In this document: positions 1-6,299 of the stretch, one piece after another
How the letters are laid out: every line of letters begins with the position of its first letter
How positions within the stretch are numbered: the first letter of the stretch is position 1
Source: an uncultured Magnetococcales bacterium
Lineage (GTDB): Bacteria > Pseudomonadota > Magnetococcia > Magnetococcales > Magnetaquicoccaceae
Assembly (NCBI GenBank): GCA_903913345.1
Contig: CAIWLA010000577.1
Span: forward strand, 1-9,607
DNA: 9,607 nucleotides
Direction of reading: 5' to 3'
The notes under the pieces: generated by a model
What the model was told of the DNA's origin: nothing
Seen by the model: the letters and a program-made list of their open reading frames with translations, nothing else
Database searches by the model: none
Program-made: the position numbers and the translations under genes

Positions 1-112
1 CAATAATTTAGTATTGTGTCCCCGAAATTCTGAGTGCGATCGGGTGGGGGCAGGGAAAAAAAGTACCCCACGGATTTGAGCTTCCAACAGGGCAACAGAA
101 CAGGCCGGACAG

Positions 113-147
113 AAAAAGCCCCCAGCAGAGATGTTGGGGGCTTTTTT
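113..147 (-). terminator. Rho-independent terminator of the leftward operon (symmetrical, possibly bidirectional)
   Basis: A perfect 12-base inverted repeat is visible: AAAAAGCCCCCA at 113-124 and TGGGGGCTTTTT at 135-146, with a 10-base loop. The core is a GC-rich 7-bp stem flanked by A and T runs. It therefore gives a hairpin followed by a U tract on either strand. It lies about 60 bases past the stop codon of the aminotransferase gene at 204, where the leftward operon needs an end. The A/T symmetry means it could also stop rightward transcripts entering from outside the window. Bases 1-112 hold no gene I can support. Confidence 0.9.
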
Positions 148-203
148 CTTGCGTCGTTGAGATCCTCATCCCCCTTCAATCGGGCTGCCGGACCCTCGCC
201 CAC

Positions 204-1394
204 TCACCCGCGACGCAACGCATCCAATGCAGAGCGCAGGGCAGCCAGCATATAATCCAACGCATCCTCCGTGATCCAGTGCTGAAAGGGCAGGGAGATC
301 ATGCGGTCATAATAGGCATCGGTGTGGGGACAGTCCGCCGCACCCATGCCCGCCCGCTGAAACAGGGGATAGCGGTAGAGGGGATAATACTGAACAACAC
401 CCTGGACGCCGTGTTCGAAGGCCAGTTTTTCAAGGAGGGCATCGCGCCCGGCGGCCCCGTCATAACGGGCCGCGAGGAGGTGCCAGACATGCTGGCAATC
501 GACCGGGACGGCCTGGAAGGACAATTCCGGGAAATCGTTCAGTGCGTTGATAAAACGGCTGGCCCGTTGGCGTCGCAGGGCATTCATGGCCGGCAGGCGG
601 TCCAGGAGTTTGGCACCCAGGGCACATTGCACCTCGCCCAGACAATGATTTTGCGGCCAGACGCCGGCCAGAGGGAAATCCACATCCACCATGGCCGGGG
701 TCCAATAGTGGGGGCGATCATGGCCGAAAGGGCGATGGCCGTTGTGACGCAACCCCGGCATGGCCTGGGCCAGGTCGGGAGATTGGACCGTCAACATCCC
801 CCCCTCGCCAAGGGTGGTCATGTTTTTGTGGGAGTGAAAACTGTAACAGCCAAACGCCCCCATGGTCCCGACCATCTTGCCCCGGTAACACGCCCCCAGG
901 GCCTGGGCGCAATCCTCGATCACCGGAATGCCCTGGGCGTGGGCCAACGCCAGGATCGGATCCATGTCACAGGTCAGGCCGTAGAGGTGAACGACGATGA
1001 TTGCCCGGGTCCGTTCGGACAACAATGGGGCAATGGTGGCCGCCGAGATCAACCGGGTATCCGCATCGATATCCGCCCAGCGCACCCTGGCCCCGTGCCG
1101 GGCGAAGGGCAGGACCGTGGCCACATAGGTATGCGCGGGGGCAATCACCTCGTCGCCGGGGGCGAGTTGCAGGGTCATGGCCGCGAGATCCAGGGCGGCC
1201 GAGCAGGTGGCAACGGCAAAGGGGTGTTCGGCCCCGCTGAAAGCCGCAAACGCCCGCTCGAAATCGACCTGATGGCGGCCCTGGGTGAGCGCGTCGGTCT
1301 CTCGCATCACCGCAGCGACAACGGCGATCTCCTCCTCGGTGTACAGATGACCGCGTCCACTGAAGCCCACGGTTGGGGAGACAAGCTCTCTCAC
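204..1394 (-). CDS. DegT/DnrJ/EryC1/StrS family PLP-dependent sugar aminotransferase
   Basis: This is a cytosolic, PLP-dependent (fold type I) aminotransferase of 396 residues, the usual size for the family. Such enzymes transfer an amino group, commonly from glutamate, to a keto sugar. The Schiff-base lysine is K190 in SFHSHKN, followed by the glycine-rich GEGGM. The EDCAQALGA segment (160-168) supplies the aspartate (D161) and glutamine that hold PLP. HTYVAT (88-93) and the C-terminal YYPLYRYP segment also fit. The start is GTG at 1394, overlapping the stop of the upstream glycosyltransferase in GTGA, which suggests translational coupling; no strong ribosome site is seen. It shares an operon with a KdnB-like oxidase. 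KdnA of Shewanella is also a DegT-family enzyme that aminates the aldehyde made by KdnB, so a KdnA-like role is plausible. The exact substrate is inference, since the sequence also resembles nucleotide-sugar transaminases. Confidence 0.93.
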   Translation of the reverse strand: MRELVSPTVGFSGRGHLYTEEEIAVVAAVMRETDALTQGRHQVDFERAFAAFSGAEHPFAVATCSAALDLAAMTLQLAPGDEVIAPAHTYVATVLPFARHGARVRWADIDADTRLISAATIAPLLSERTRAIIVVHLYGLTCDMDPILALAHAQGIPVIEDCAQALGACYRGKMVGTMGAFGCYSFHSHKNMTTLGEGGMLTVQSPDLAQAMPGLRHNGHRPFGHDRPHYWTPAMVDVDFPLAGVWPQNHCLGEVQCALGAKLLDRLPAMNALRRQRASRFINALNDFPELSFQAVPVDCQHVWHLLAARYDGAAGRDALLEKLAFEHGVQGVVQYYPLYRYPLFQRAGMGAADCPHTDAYYDRMISLPFQHWITEDALDYMLAALRSALDALRRG

Positions 1395-2062
1395 GTCGTC
1401 TGATCCGGATGGACATCCCGCAACATGGACAGGTAATGGTCGGAAACCACCTGATCGTTGGTCATGTTGAGTTTGTGTTTGCGGTAGCGGTAGAGGGGCA
1501 GGGCGATGCGGTGGATGGCAGATTTTTTCAGAAAGCGCGTGCGCAGGTCAAGATCCTCGTGCATCAGGAAATCCTCGTTGTACAGGCCGATGTCGATGAG
1601 GCTTTCGATACGGAACATGATGCCACAGCCCAGGGGAAATAATTCGCAATTATACCGGGCGATAAATGCCTCGACATCGTCGACGGTGTGGTAATCGCAC
1701 GCCACGGCCTGCCACTCCGGGTTGGCGTCCAGGAACATACTGAGGATGGAGAGATATTCCATCTGGACATAGTCGTCCCCATCCACCCGCACCAGGTATT
1801 GTCCGCAAGCGGCGCGGATACCGGTGTTGATGGTGGCGGGCAGTCCCCGGTTGACCGGATGGGTCAGGATACGGATATCCTCCTTGAACAGCGCGAGGGC
1901 ATAGGCGGTGCGATCGGTGCTGCCATCATCGACAATGATCATTTCGAAGGCATCGGCAGGATAGTTTTGTCGCAGCAGGGAACGGATGCAACGACCGATG
2001 AATCGTTCCTGATTGTGAACTGCCACGACCACGGAAATAACGGGAGCGCGTCGCATGACCAT
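1391..2062 (-). CDS. Family 2 glycosyltransferase (GT-A fold), short form
   Basis: The 223-residue protein begins with the typical GT2 strand [11 protein letters not shown] (9-19). It has the nucleotide-binding VDDGSTD (44-50), NRG (71-73) and the metal-binding DXD-type motif VDGDD (93-97). A later MHEDLDLR segment resembles the catalytic-acid region of GT2 enzymes. It transfers a sugar from a nucleotide-activated donor to a growing glycan on the cytosolic side. There is no membrane segment. The length is shorter than most GT2 proteins (often 250-350), with little beyond the catalytic domain. It lies 57 bases after the oxidase gene and overlaps the aminotransferase by 4 bases, so it sits mid-operon. 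The ATG at 2062 has a poor Shine-Dalgarno sequence; an in-frame ATG at 2056 is an alternative. Donor and acceptor cannot be told from sequence. Confidence 0.92.
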   Translation of the reverse strand: MVMRRAPVISVVVAVHNQERFIGRCIRSLLRQNYPADAFEMIIVDDGSTDRTAYALALFKEDIRILTHPVNRGLPATINTGIRAACGQYLVRVDGDDYVQMEYLSILSMFLDANPEWQAVACDYHTVDDVEAFIARYNCELFPLGCGIMFRIESLIDIGLYNEDFLMHEDLDLRTRFLKKSAIHRIALPLYRYRKHKLNMTNDQVVSDHYLSMLRDVHPDQTT

Positions 2063-2119
2063 GAATTATAACCGATAAACCTAAATGAGTGGGTAATGAA
2101 AGGCGCGATGCCTCTCATC

Positions 2120-3189
2120 CTACATGCGACGGAACAGGGCACCGACCTTTTCTTCGGTAAGGACATCCCGGTAGTCGGGACCGAGGGCGTTGATCAACGG
2201 TTTTTCATGGATGATACTGGACAGGTACAGTCGATGAAACGCCTCATCATCCAGACCAGCGCACACGCCCTGAGGGATTTCGATGCCCTGTTTGCGGCAC
2301 ATGCGTTGAAAAAACGCCGTTTCCTCTGGATAAAACGCATCCATCTTGTCCATGACCACGCAGTTGGCCAGACAATGGGGGAGGTCCAAAACAATACTCA
2401 ATCCGGCAGAGAGGGGATGCACCACCCCGACATAACTGTTGGCGATGGCACACCCGCCCAGATAGGAGGCCACCATGAGTTGTTCTCGACCATGGGGGGA
2501 CATCATATCGTCGGAGAGGAAGACCTCCTGACAGAGGTTCAGACATTGCCGGGAAAAGGCATCGGCCAGGGCATGACGATGGCGGCCATGCAGGGATTCG
2601 ATGCAATGGATATAACTGTCCACACCGGTGTAAAAATATTGGTGGCGCGGGACGGTGACGGTGAGGTCTGGATCGAGAATCAGGGCATCAAAAATGGTAT
2701 GTTCACTGTTCATCCCCAGTTTCAGATTTTTCTGGCGGTTGAGCATGACACAGGTCCGGGAGGTCTCCGCGCCCGTGCCGGACAGTGTCGGGATGCCTAT
2801 TTTATAAATGCCGGGCTTGGCAACCAGATCCCATCCCTGGTACGCCTCGGCCCGCCCGCCGTTGGTCAGGAGGTTGGCGACCGCCTTGCCCACATCCATA
2901 CTGCTGCCGCCGCCGATGGCCACGATCACCGCAGGATGGACGGATTTTTCTTGACGGATGCGAGCCGTGTGGAGATCAATGTCATCGGTGGATGGCTCAT
3001 GATTGGCCACATGGATAAGCAAATCACCGGATTGCTCGCCCAGGGAGAGGGGATGATCCCGGAAAAAACCATCCACAAAATAGACCGCATACCCCCCCCC
3101 TCTGCCCGGCGTTGCGCGTCAACCAGTCCAGCAAGCTGGCCGAGCATTCCCCGGCCAATGTGAAATTTCAAGACGTTTTTGGTCAACAT
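2120..3189 (-). CDS. Iron-containing alcohol dehydrogenase, KdnB-like (Kdo 8-oxidase type), frame broken at a G9 tract
   Basis: Group III (iron-dependent) alcohol dehydrogenase, most like KdnB, which oxidises the C8 hydroxyl of Kdo to an aldehyde before amination. The recalled KdnB pattern is matched by EPSTDDID, GGGSSMD (NAD-phosphate loop), YQGWDL, GIPTLSGTGAE, YTGVDSYIHC and the C-terminal LFRRM. Likely iron ligands are present: D and H in VDSYIH, H in VVHPLS, H in LPHCLAN. The open frame from ATG 3076 (318 residues) lacks the N-terminus. That N-terminus (MLTKNVLKFHIGRG from ATG 3189) is in another frame. The two join at nine C (plus strand, 3092-3100). Ten G, or seven, would give about 355-356 residues, the normal size. 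As read, the upstream frame ends at 2926, giving about 87 residues. The start could also be ATG 3210. It may be phase-variable, a fresh mutation or a sequencing error. Confidence 0.85.
3092..3100 (-). repeat. Homopolymer tract of nine G (coding strand) at the frameshift point
   Basis: Nine consecutive C on the plus strand read as G9 in the oxidase gene. This is the exact place where the conserved reading frame changes: upstream residues end AQRRAEGGG, and the conserved continuation YAVYFVDGFF is one frame over. Poly-G runs of this length are typical sites of slipped-strand mispairing in phase-variable surface-glycan genes. They are also typical sites of sequencing error, so the tract alone does not decide between them. 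Confidence 0.9.
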
Positions 3190-3248
3190 GATGGTGAATG
3201 CCCCGCTCATCGTTTTGCATCGGAGTGGATCGGAAACGAAACATCCAC

Positions 3249-3285
3249 GGCCTTGGTTCAGCCAAGCCGAACTCGAAAAACGAGT
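3249..3285 (-). promoter_or_regulatory. Two adjacent hairpins in the 5' leader of the leftward operon
   Basis: One hairpin is ACTCG-N5-CGAGT at 3271-3285, a perfect 5-bp stem. Two bases away lies a second, CTTGG-N5-CCAAG (3252-3266), extended by two G-C pairs across a one-base bulge (3249-3268). Both fall in the transcript predicted to start near 3351 and before the start codons at 3210/3189. Neither is followed by a U tract, so they are not ordinary terminators. Confidence 0.4.
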
Positions 3286-3357
3286 GTATCCCATAAACGG
3301 TGGCAATGCGAGAAGAGATTTAAAATATTTCCCTGGATGACTGTGGACGAAACGATA

Positions 3358-3385
3358 ATCATAGCCTTTGCCACCCCCCTTTCAA
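3358..3385 (-). promoter_or_regulatory. Sigma70-like promoter for the oxidase-glycosyltransferase-aminotransferase operon
   Basis: On the minus strand, TTGAAA (3385-3380, minus-35) and TATGAT (3363-3358, minus-10) are separated by 16 bases. Each differs from consensus at one position. The spacer contains a run of six G, so its length could drift. Transcription should start near 3351. This is the best leftward promoter in the intergenic region. Confidence 0.6.
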
Positions 3386-3418
3386 TCGGAACGGACGGGC
3401 GCACAGAAAAAAGACAAT

Positions 3419-3477
3419 CTGTCGAGCGTTCGCTCGATATTAATCCCCTTTCCGTCCCGTTATCTTAATTCCCAAGT
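3419..3477 (+). promoter_or_regulatory. Repeated palindrome-containing promoter, copy 1 (upstream of the phosphatase gene)
   Basis: The palindrome TCGAGCGTTCGCTCGA (3422-3437) is followed by GTCCCGTTATCTT (3454-3466), giving a minus-10 of TATCTT. No minus-35 box is visible. The palindrome centre lies 34 bases before the minus-10 centre, about -43 from the predicted start, where a class II activator sits. The 59-base block aligns without gaps to 6300-6358 with 45 identities. The palindrome may also serve the divergent leftward promoter, at about -78. Confidence 0.6.
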
Positions 3478-3494
3478 CAGATTATCGTTTCGGC

Positions 3495-3545
3495 CATTGG
3501 GAGATCAGCAGGAAAGAACGGCTGATCAACACGTTTCTCCCAGTG
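3495..3545 (+). promoter_or_regulatory. Long stem-loop in the phosphatase 5' leader with an alternative partner at the start codon
   Basis: CATTGGGAGA (3495-3504) pairs with TCTCCCAGTG (3536-3545), ten pairs including one G-U. An inner helix TCAGC (3505-3509) with GCTGA (3521-3525) closes an 11-base loop. The inner helix can be drawn as seven pairs, GATCAGC with GCTGATC. The heptamer TCTCCCA recurs at 3581-3587, where its last base is the A of the start codon. The same left arm could therefore pair there and cover the translation start. This switch is inference from complementarity only. Confidence 0.5.
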
Positions 3546-3586
3546 ACCATCGCTAAAATCATTTACGGTTGAATAGGGTGTCTCCC

Positions 3587-4432
3587 ATGTTCTCACTGAT
3601 CGGTTTATGGAATAACTTGAACGCTCCGCACAAGCGGACAAATAAATATTTGGTACCATCTAATATACGTATTTATGTTGTTCCAGATATACATGGATGT
3701 CTTGGTCTGCTGAATCGGGTGCTGGAGATGATTGTCGAAACCGCCCGGACCGCCCCTCGTCAGACACGGAAGGTTGTTGTCTTTTTGGGGGATTATATCG
3801 ATCGTGATGTCGGCAGTCGGGCGGTGGTGGACCGTCTGCTGGAGCCAATGCCGGGATTCGAGAGAATTTTCCTGAAGGGCAATCATGAAGAGAGTCTGCT
3901 GACTTTTCTCCATGAACCGGCCAGTCTGAGCCGCTGGATGCAGATCGGCGGGGCGGCCACCTTGATGAGCTACGGGGTTCGTTTGCCGAGGGCCGGGGAT
4001 TGCCTCGACGATGCCCGTAATGAACTGTTACAGTCCATGCCAGCCAGCCACTTGGCATTCTTCCAGACTCTGATGCCATGCGCCGTATTGGGCGATTATC
4101 TCTTCGTTCATGCCGGCGTTCGGCCCGGCGTTCCCCTGGACGAGCAAACATCCGACGACCTGCTCTGGATCCGCGAACCCTTTTTGAGCCATCGCGCCCC
4201 CCACGAGAAAATGATCGTCCACGGTCATTCCATTGTTGACCAGCCGGAATTTCACACCAACCGCATCGCCCTGGATCTTGGGGGATACGCCACCCGCAAG
4301 ACGGCCTGCCTGATCCTTGAGGAGAATCGGCAACAGTTTTTCGTTGTGGAACGGGAAAAATTCAGGTCTGCGGCGTATCGGCGCGGCTCAACGCCCCGCT
4401 TGCTGGTCACTGCCCTTTGCGCAGGGGTTTGA
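3587..4432 (+). CDS. Calcineurin-like metallophosphoesterase (PPP-type serine/threonine phosphatase or ApaH-like hydrolase)
   Basis: This is a 281-residue cytosolic phosphoesterase with every PPP motif in order: PDIHG (D34, H36), GDYIDRD (D69), GNHE (N99, H100), VHAG (H175) and HGHS (H214). These residues bind two metal ions and hydrolyse a phosphomonoester, either phosphoprotein (bacterial PrpA/PrpB type) or dinucleoside tetraphosphate (ApaH type). GDYIDRD rather than ApaH's usual GDLVDRGP favours the protein phosphatase group, but sequence alone cannot decide. ATG 3587 is preferred over in-frame TTG 3569 because AGGG at 3575-3578 is well spaced. It has its own palindromic promoter and a structured leader. 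The polysaccharide-export gene follows 110 bases later with a separate promoter. A role in controlling polysaccharide production or export is inferred from position only. Confidence 0.9.
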   Translation: MFSLIGLWNNLNAPHKRTNKYLVPSNIRIYVVPDIHGCLGLLNRVLEMIVETARTAPRQTRKVVVFLGDYIDRDVGSRAVVDRLLEPMPGFERIFLKGNHEESLLTFLHEPASLSRWMQIGGAATLMSYGVRLPRAGDCLDDARNELLQSMPASHLAFFQTLMPCAVLGDYLFVHAGVRPGVPLDEQTSDDLLWIREPFLSHRAPHEKMIVHGHSIVDQPEFHTNRIALDLGGYATRKTACLILEENRQQFFVVEREKFRSAAYRRGSTPRLLVTALCAGV

Positions 4433-4470
4433 TGGCCGTCTTGTCCTCCGGCAGCGATCCGAGATCGTGC

Positions 4471-4499
4471 TTGACGGGTGGAGATGTTCCCGTTATTTT
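4471..4499 (+). promoter_or_regulatory. Sigma70-like promoter of the export lipoprotein gene
   Basis: TTGACG (4471-4476) and TATTTT (4494-4499) are 17 bases apart. The 13-base string TTCCCGTTATTTT (4487-4499) is identical to 6335-6347 and nearly so to 3454-3466. Upstream is a short inverted repeat, CGATC-N3-GATCG (4455-4467), centred about 35 bases before the minus-10, roughly where the palindrome sits in the other two copies. The start would be near 4506, leaving a leader of about 37 bases. Confidence 0.6.
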
Positions 4500-4542
4500 G
4501 AAGGCATCCTAACCCATTCATGAAGAAAGAGGACTGAGCGAA

Positions 4543-5121
4543 ATGAACAGGTTTCTTCTTTCGATGATCATAGCCGCTGTGCTGGCCGGGCTTGCGGGGT
4601 GTCAGTCAAACAGCTTCAGGCCAACAGTGGATGAACGCAACCTCCCCAAGACAGATCGCGATGCGGTCTATAAACTGGGATCCGGCGATAACCTGCGGGT
4701 CTCCGTGTATAACGAGGAGGGCATCACGGGGGAATACCAAATCGACGGATCTGGAAATATTTCCCTTAAATTGGTGGGAACCATTTCTGCCAATGGGCTG
4801 ACACTCGAGGAATTGGCACACAAGATCGAGGCCAAGCTGCGGGAAGGCTATATTAAAAATCCTCGGGTCAGTATCGATGTACTCAACTATCGCCCCTTCT
4901 ATGTCCTGGGCGAGGTCAAGCAGCCTGGAAAATATCCTTATGTCAATGGCATGACCGTCTTGAACGCCATCGCACTGAGCGGGGGCTACACCTACCGGGC
5001 GCGTGAAAACGAGGTGATCATCGTGCGCAATAACGACCCGGAGCGCAAGGAACGCCTCTCCGACGAAAACAACATTGTCCTCCCCGGCGACGTGATTCGG
5101 GTGCCGGAGCGGCATTTTTGA
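4543..5121 (+). CDS. Polysaccharide export lipoprotein, short Wza/OPX-like (Poly_export plus SLBB)
   Basis: This periplasmic lipoprotein of 192 residues should take part in carrying polysaccharide across the outer membrane. Residues 1-19 form a lipoprotein signal with lipobox LAGC and C20 as the acylated cysteine. A Poly_export domain runs from about YKLGSGDNLRVSVYNE through PRVSIDVLN. It is followed by one SLBB-like beta-grasp unit (FYVLGEVKQPGKYPYVNGMT and on to VIRVPERHF). Full Wza is near 380 residues, with further SLBB repeats and a C-terminal membrane helix. This protein ends after the first SLBB, so it cannot by itself form a Wza-like outer-membrane barrel of helices; it may need a partner. 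No Wzc-like kinase or co-polymerase is seen here. The start is ATG 4543 with AGAGGA at 4528-4533. The NeuB-like gene follows after 49 bases and is probably co-transcribed. Confidence 0.93.
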   Translation: MNRFLLSMIIAAVLAGLAGCQSNSFRPTVDERNLPKTDRDAVYKLGSGDNLRVSVYNEEGITGEYQIDGSGNISLKLVGTISANGLTLEELAHKIEAKLREGYIKNPRVSIDVLNYRPFYVLGEVKQPGKYPYVNGMTVLNAIALSGGYTYRARENEVIIVRNNDPERKERLSDENNIVLPGDVIRVPERHF

Positions 5122-5124
5122 GCA

Positions 5125-5139
5125 AATGTGACGCACATT
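5125..5139. repeat. Short inverted repeat in the export-neuB gap
   Basis: AATGTG-ACG-CACATT is a perfect 6-bp inverted repeat with a 3-base centre, lying four bases after the export gene stop. It is too short a hairpin and lacks a U run for a terminator. It could be an operator or an mRNA processing structure. It does not fit the CRP consensus spacing. Confidence 0.35.
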
Positions 5140-5170
5140 CTGCGCCGAGACGGGCAAGACAAGGAGCAGA

Positions 5171-6223
5171 ATGATGGATTTGCACAGTGGGATGCCGGGT
5201 TGGTCTGGAACGTTGCCCTATGTGATCGCCGAAATCGGGGTCAATCACGGTGGTTCCCTGGAAATGGCCGAACGGTTGATCGATCTGGCCTGGGCGGGCG
5301 GGGCCGATGCCGCCAAGTTCCAGACCTACAAGGCGGGGACACTGGCCATTCGCAACAGCCCTTCCTATTGGGATTTGCAGGCGGAACCCACGACTTCCCA
5401 ATACGAATTGTTTCGAAAATACGACCTTTTCGGGCCGGAAGAGTATCGTCACCTGGCCGCCTACTGCGCTCAGGTCGGGATCGTTTTTCTGTCCACTCCC
5501 TTCGACGAAGCAGCGGTGGAACTGCTTGATCCTCTGGTCCCTTTTCACAAAGTGGCCTCGGCGGACATCACCAATGTGCCGTTATTACGTCGGGTGGCCG
5601 TTTGCGGCAAGCCGGTTGTCTTGTCCACCGGGGCATCCACCCTGGAAGAGATTCGTTTTGCCGTTGCCCAGTTGGAAGCGTATGGAGCCGGGGAGATCGC
5701 TCTGTTGCATTGTGTCCTCAACTATCCAACCCAGGATAAGGACGCCCATCTGGAACTGATCCGGGAGTTGATCCGGGCATTTCCCGGTCGGACGATCGGC
5801 TATTCCGACCACACACTCCCCGACCCGGCCATGACCACCCTGACTGCGGCTTGGCTCCTGGGGGCACGTCTGTTGGAAAAACACTTCACCCACGACAAAA
5901 CCTTGCCCGGCAACGATCATTATCACGCCATGGACCGGGACGATCTGCGCTACTTTCGGGCGCAGACAGAAAAAATGCACACCCTGATCGGCCTGCCCCA
6001 GGAACGCCCCCTGGCCGTGGAGGAGACGGCCCGACAAAACGCCCGGCGCAGCATCGTCACCCGACGGACCATCGCCGCTGGCGAGATCCTGGGTCCAGAC
6101 AACCTGACCACCAAGCGACCGGGAACCGGCCTCAGCCCCATCCACTGGGACACACTGATCGGCAGATCGGCGGCCAGGGAGATTCCCGAAGATCTCCAGA
6201 TACAGTGGGGAGATCTGACATGA
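5171..6223 (+). CDS. NeuB-family sugar-acid synthase (N-acetylneuraminate synthase-like, with SAF domain)
   Basis: This cytosolic TIM-barrel enzyme condenses phosphoenolpyruvate with an aldose to give a 2-keto-3-deoxy sugar acid. It has 350 residues, the family's normal size. Motifs are AEIGVNHGG (20-28; sialate synthases usually have NHNG), KFQTYK (49-54), GYSDHT (210-215), EKHFTHD (236-242) and a C-terminal SAF/antifreeze-like domain (about 291-350) with RRSIV and KRPGTGLSP. Where sialate synthases usually read GPDH, this one reads PGNDHYHAMD (246-255), so sialic acid as product should not be assumed. AAGGAG at 5161-5166 serves either ATG 5171 or the adjacent ATG 5174; spacing slightly favours the second. 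It sits 49 bases after the export gene. The sugar acceptor is unknown, and no cytidylyltransferase, which would activate the product, is in the window. Confidence 0.93.
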   Translation: MMDLHSGMPGWSGTLPYVIAEIGVNHGGSLEMAERLIDLAWAGGADAAKFQTYKAGTLAIRNSPSYWDLQAEPTTSQYELFRKYDLFGPEEYRHLAAYCAQVGIVFLSTPFDEAAVELLDPLVPFHKVASADITNVPLLRRVAVCGKPVVLSTGASTLEEIRFAVAQLEAYGAGEIALLHCVLNYPTQDKDAHLELIRELIRAFPGRTIGYSDHTLPDPAMTTLTAAWLLGARLLEKHFTHDKTLPGNDHYHAMDRDDLRYFRAQTEKMHTLIGLPQERPLAVEETARQNARRSIVTRRTIAAGEILGPDNLTTKRPGTGLSPIHWDTLIGRSAAREIPEDLQIQWGDLT

Positions 6224-6299
6224 TTTGGCATAAGATGTCATAGAAACAGGTCGATATCTCTCATTCCCCACGACTGATCGCTGCATAAGAAAAGAGGCT

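Larger units (their letters stand above)
3348..3492. repeat. 13-bp perfect inverted repeat flanking the divergent promoters
   Basis: The arm CGAAACGATAATC at 3348-3360 is the exact reverse complement of GATTATCGTTTCG at 3480-3492. A TGG one base beyond also matches, giving 16 of 17. Each arm points outward along its own transcript. The left arm covers the predicted leftward minus-10 and start; the right arm lies just past the predicted rightward start. This fits a pair of operator sites for one regulator. The arms could alternatively be remnants of a small element, as 119 bases separate them. Confidence 0.6.
3211..3586. promoter_or_regulatory. Divergent intergenic control region between the leftward operon and the phosphatase gene
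   Basis: No gene is supportable in these 376 bases. They contain, left to right: two adjacent hairpins in the leader of the leftward operon (3249-3285); a leftward sigma70-like promoter (3358-3385); a 16-base palindrome (3422-3437) with a rightward minus-10 (3461-3466); a 13-base inverted repeat flanking these promoters (3348-3360 and 3480-3492); and a long stem-loop in the phosphatase leader (3495-3545). Predicted transcription starts lie near 3351 (left) and 3473 (right). The leaders would therefore be about 160 and 114 bases, long enough for RNA-level control. Confidence 0.7.

Noticed and set aside
44..71. GTGGGG-N16-CCCCAC hairpin at the left edge, and the surrounding AT-rich start of the window
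   Set aside because: The large loop and missing neighbouring gene leave no way to assign it. I saw no insertion-sequence ends or transposase to support a mobile element.
171..184. CCCCCTTCAATCGG similar to bases 3376-3389
   Set aside because: Thirteen of fourteen bases agree, but flanks do not align and the second copy overlaps a minus-35 box. Not enough to call a repeat family.
279..1403. Long rightward open frame of 374 codons opposite the aminotransferase gene
   Set aside because: It is antisense to a clear DegT-family gene and shows no recognisable motifs. High-GC coding DNA commonly leaves the opposite strand open.
2096..3163. Rightward open frame of 355 codons opposite the iron-dependent dehydrogenase
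   Set aside because: It shadows a protein with full iron-ADH motifs on the other strand, and its translation resembles no family.
2926..3306. Leftward 126-codon frame from TTG 3306 as a gene of its own
   Set aside because: Its middle is simply the N-terminus of the KdnB-like protein (residues LTKNVLKFHIGRG). The rest is leader read-through and out-of-frame tail after the G9 tract.
6216..6240. TGACAT-N13-ATGTCA inverted repeat at the neuB stop as a terminator
   Set aside because: Six AT-rich pairs around a 13-base loop and no U run make this too weak to call.
6220..6243. Seven-codon ATG frame overlapping the neuB stop (ATGA)
   Set aside because: It is too short and has no supporting evidence; the overlap is likely chance.
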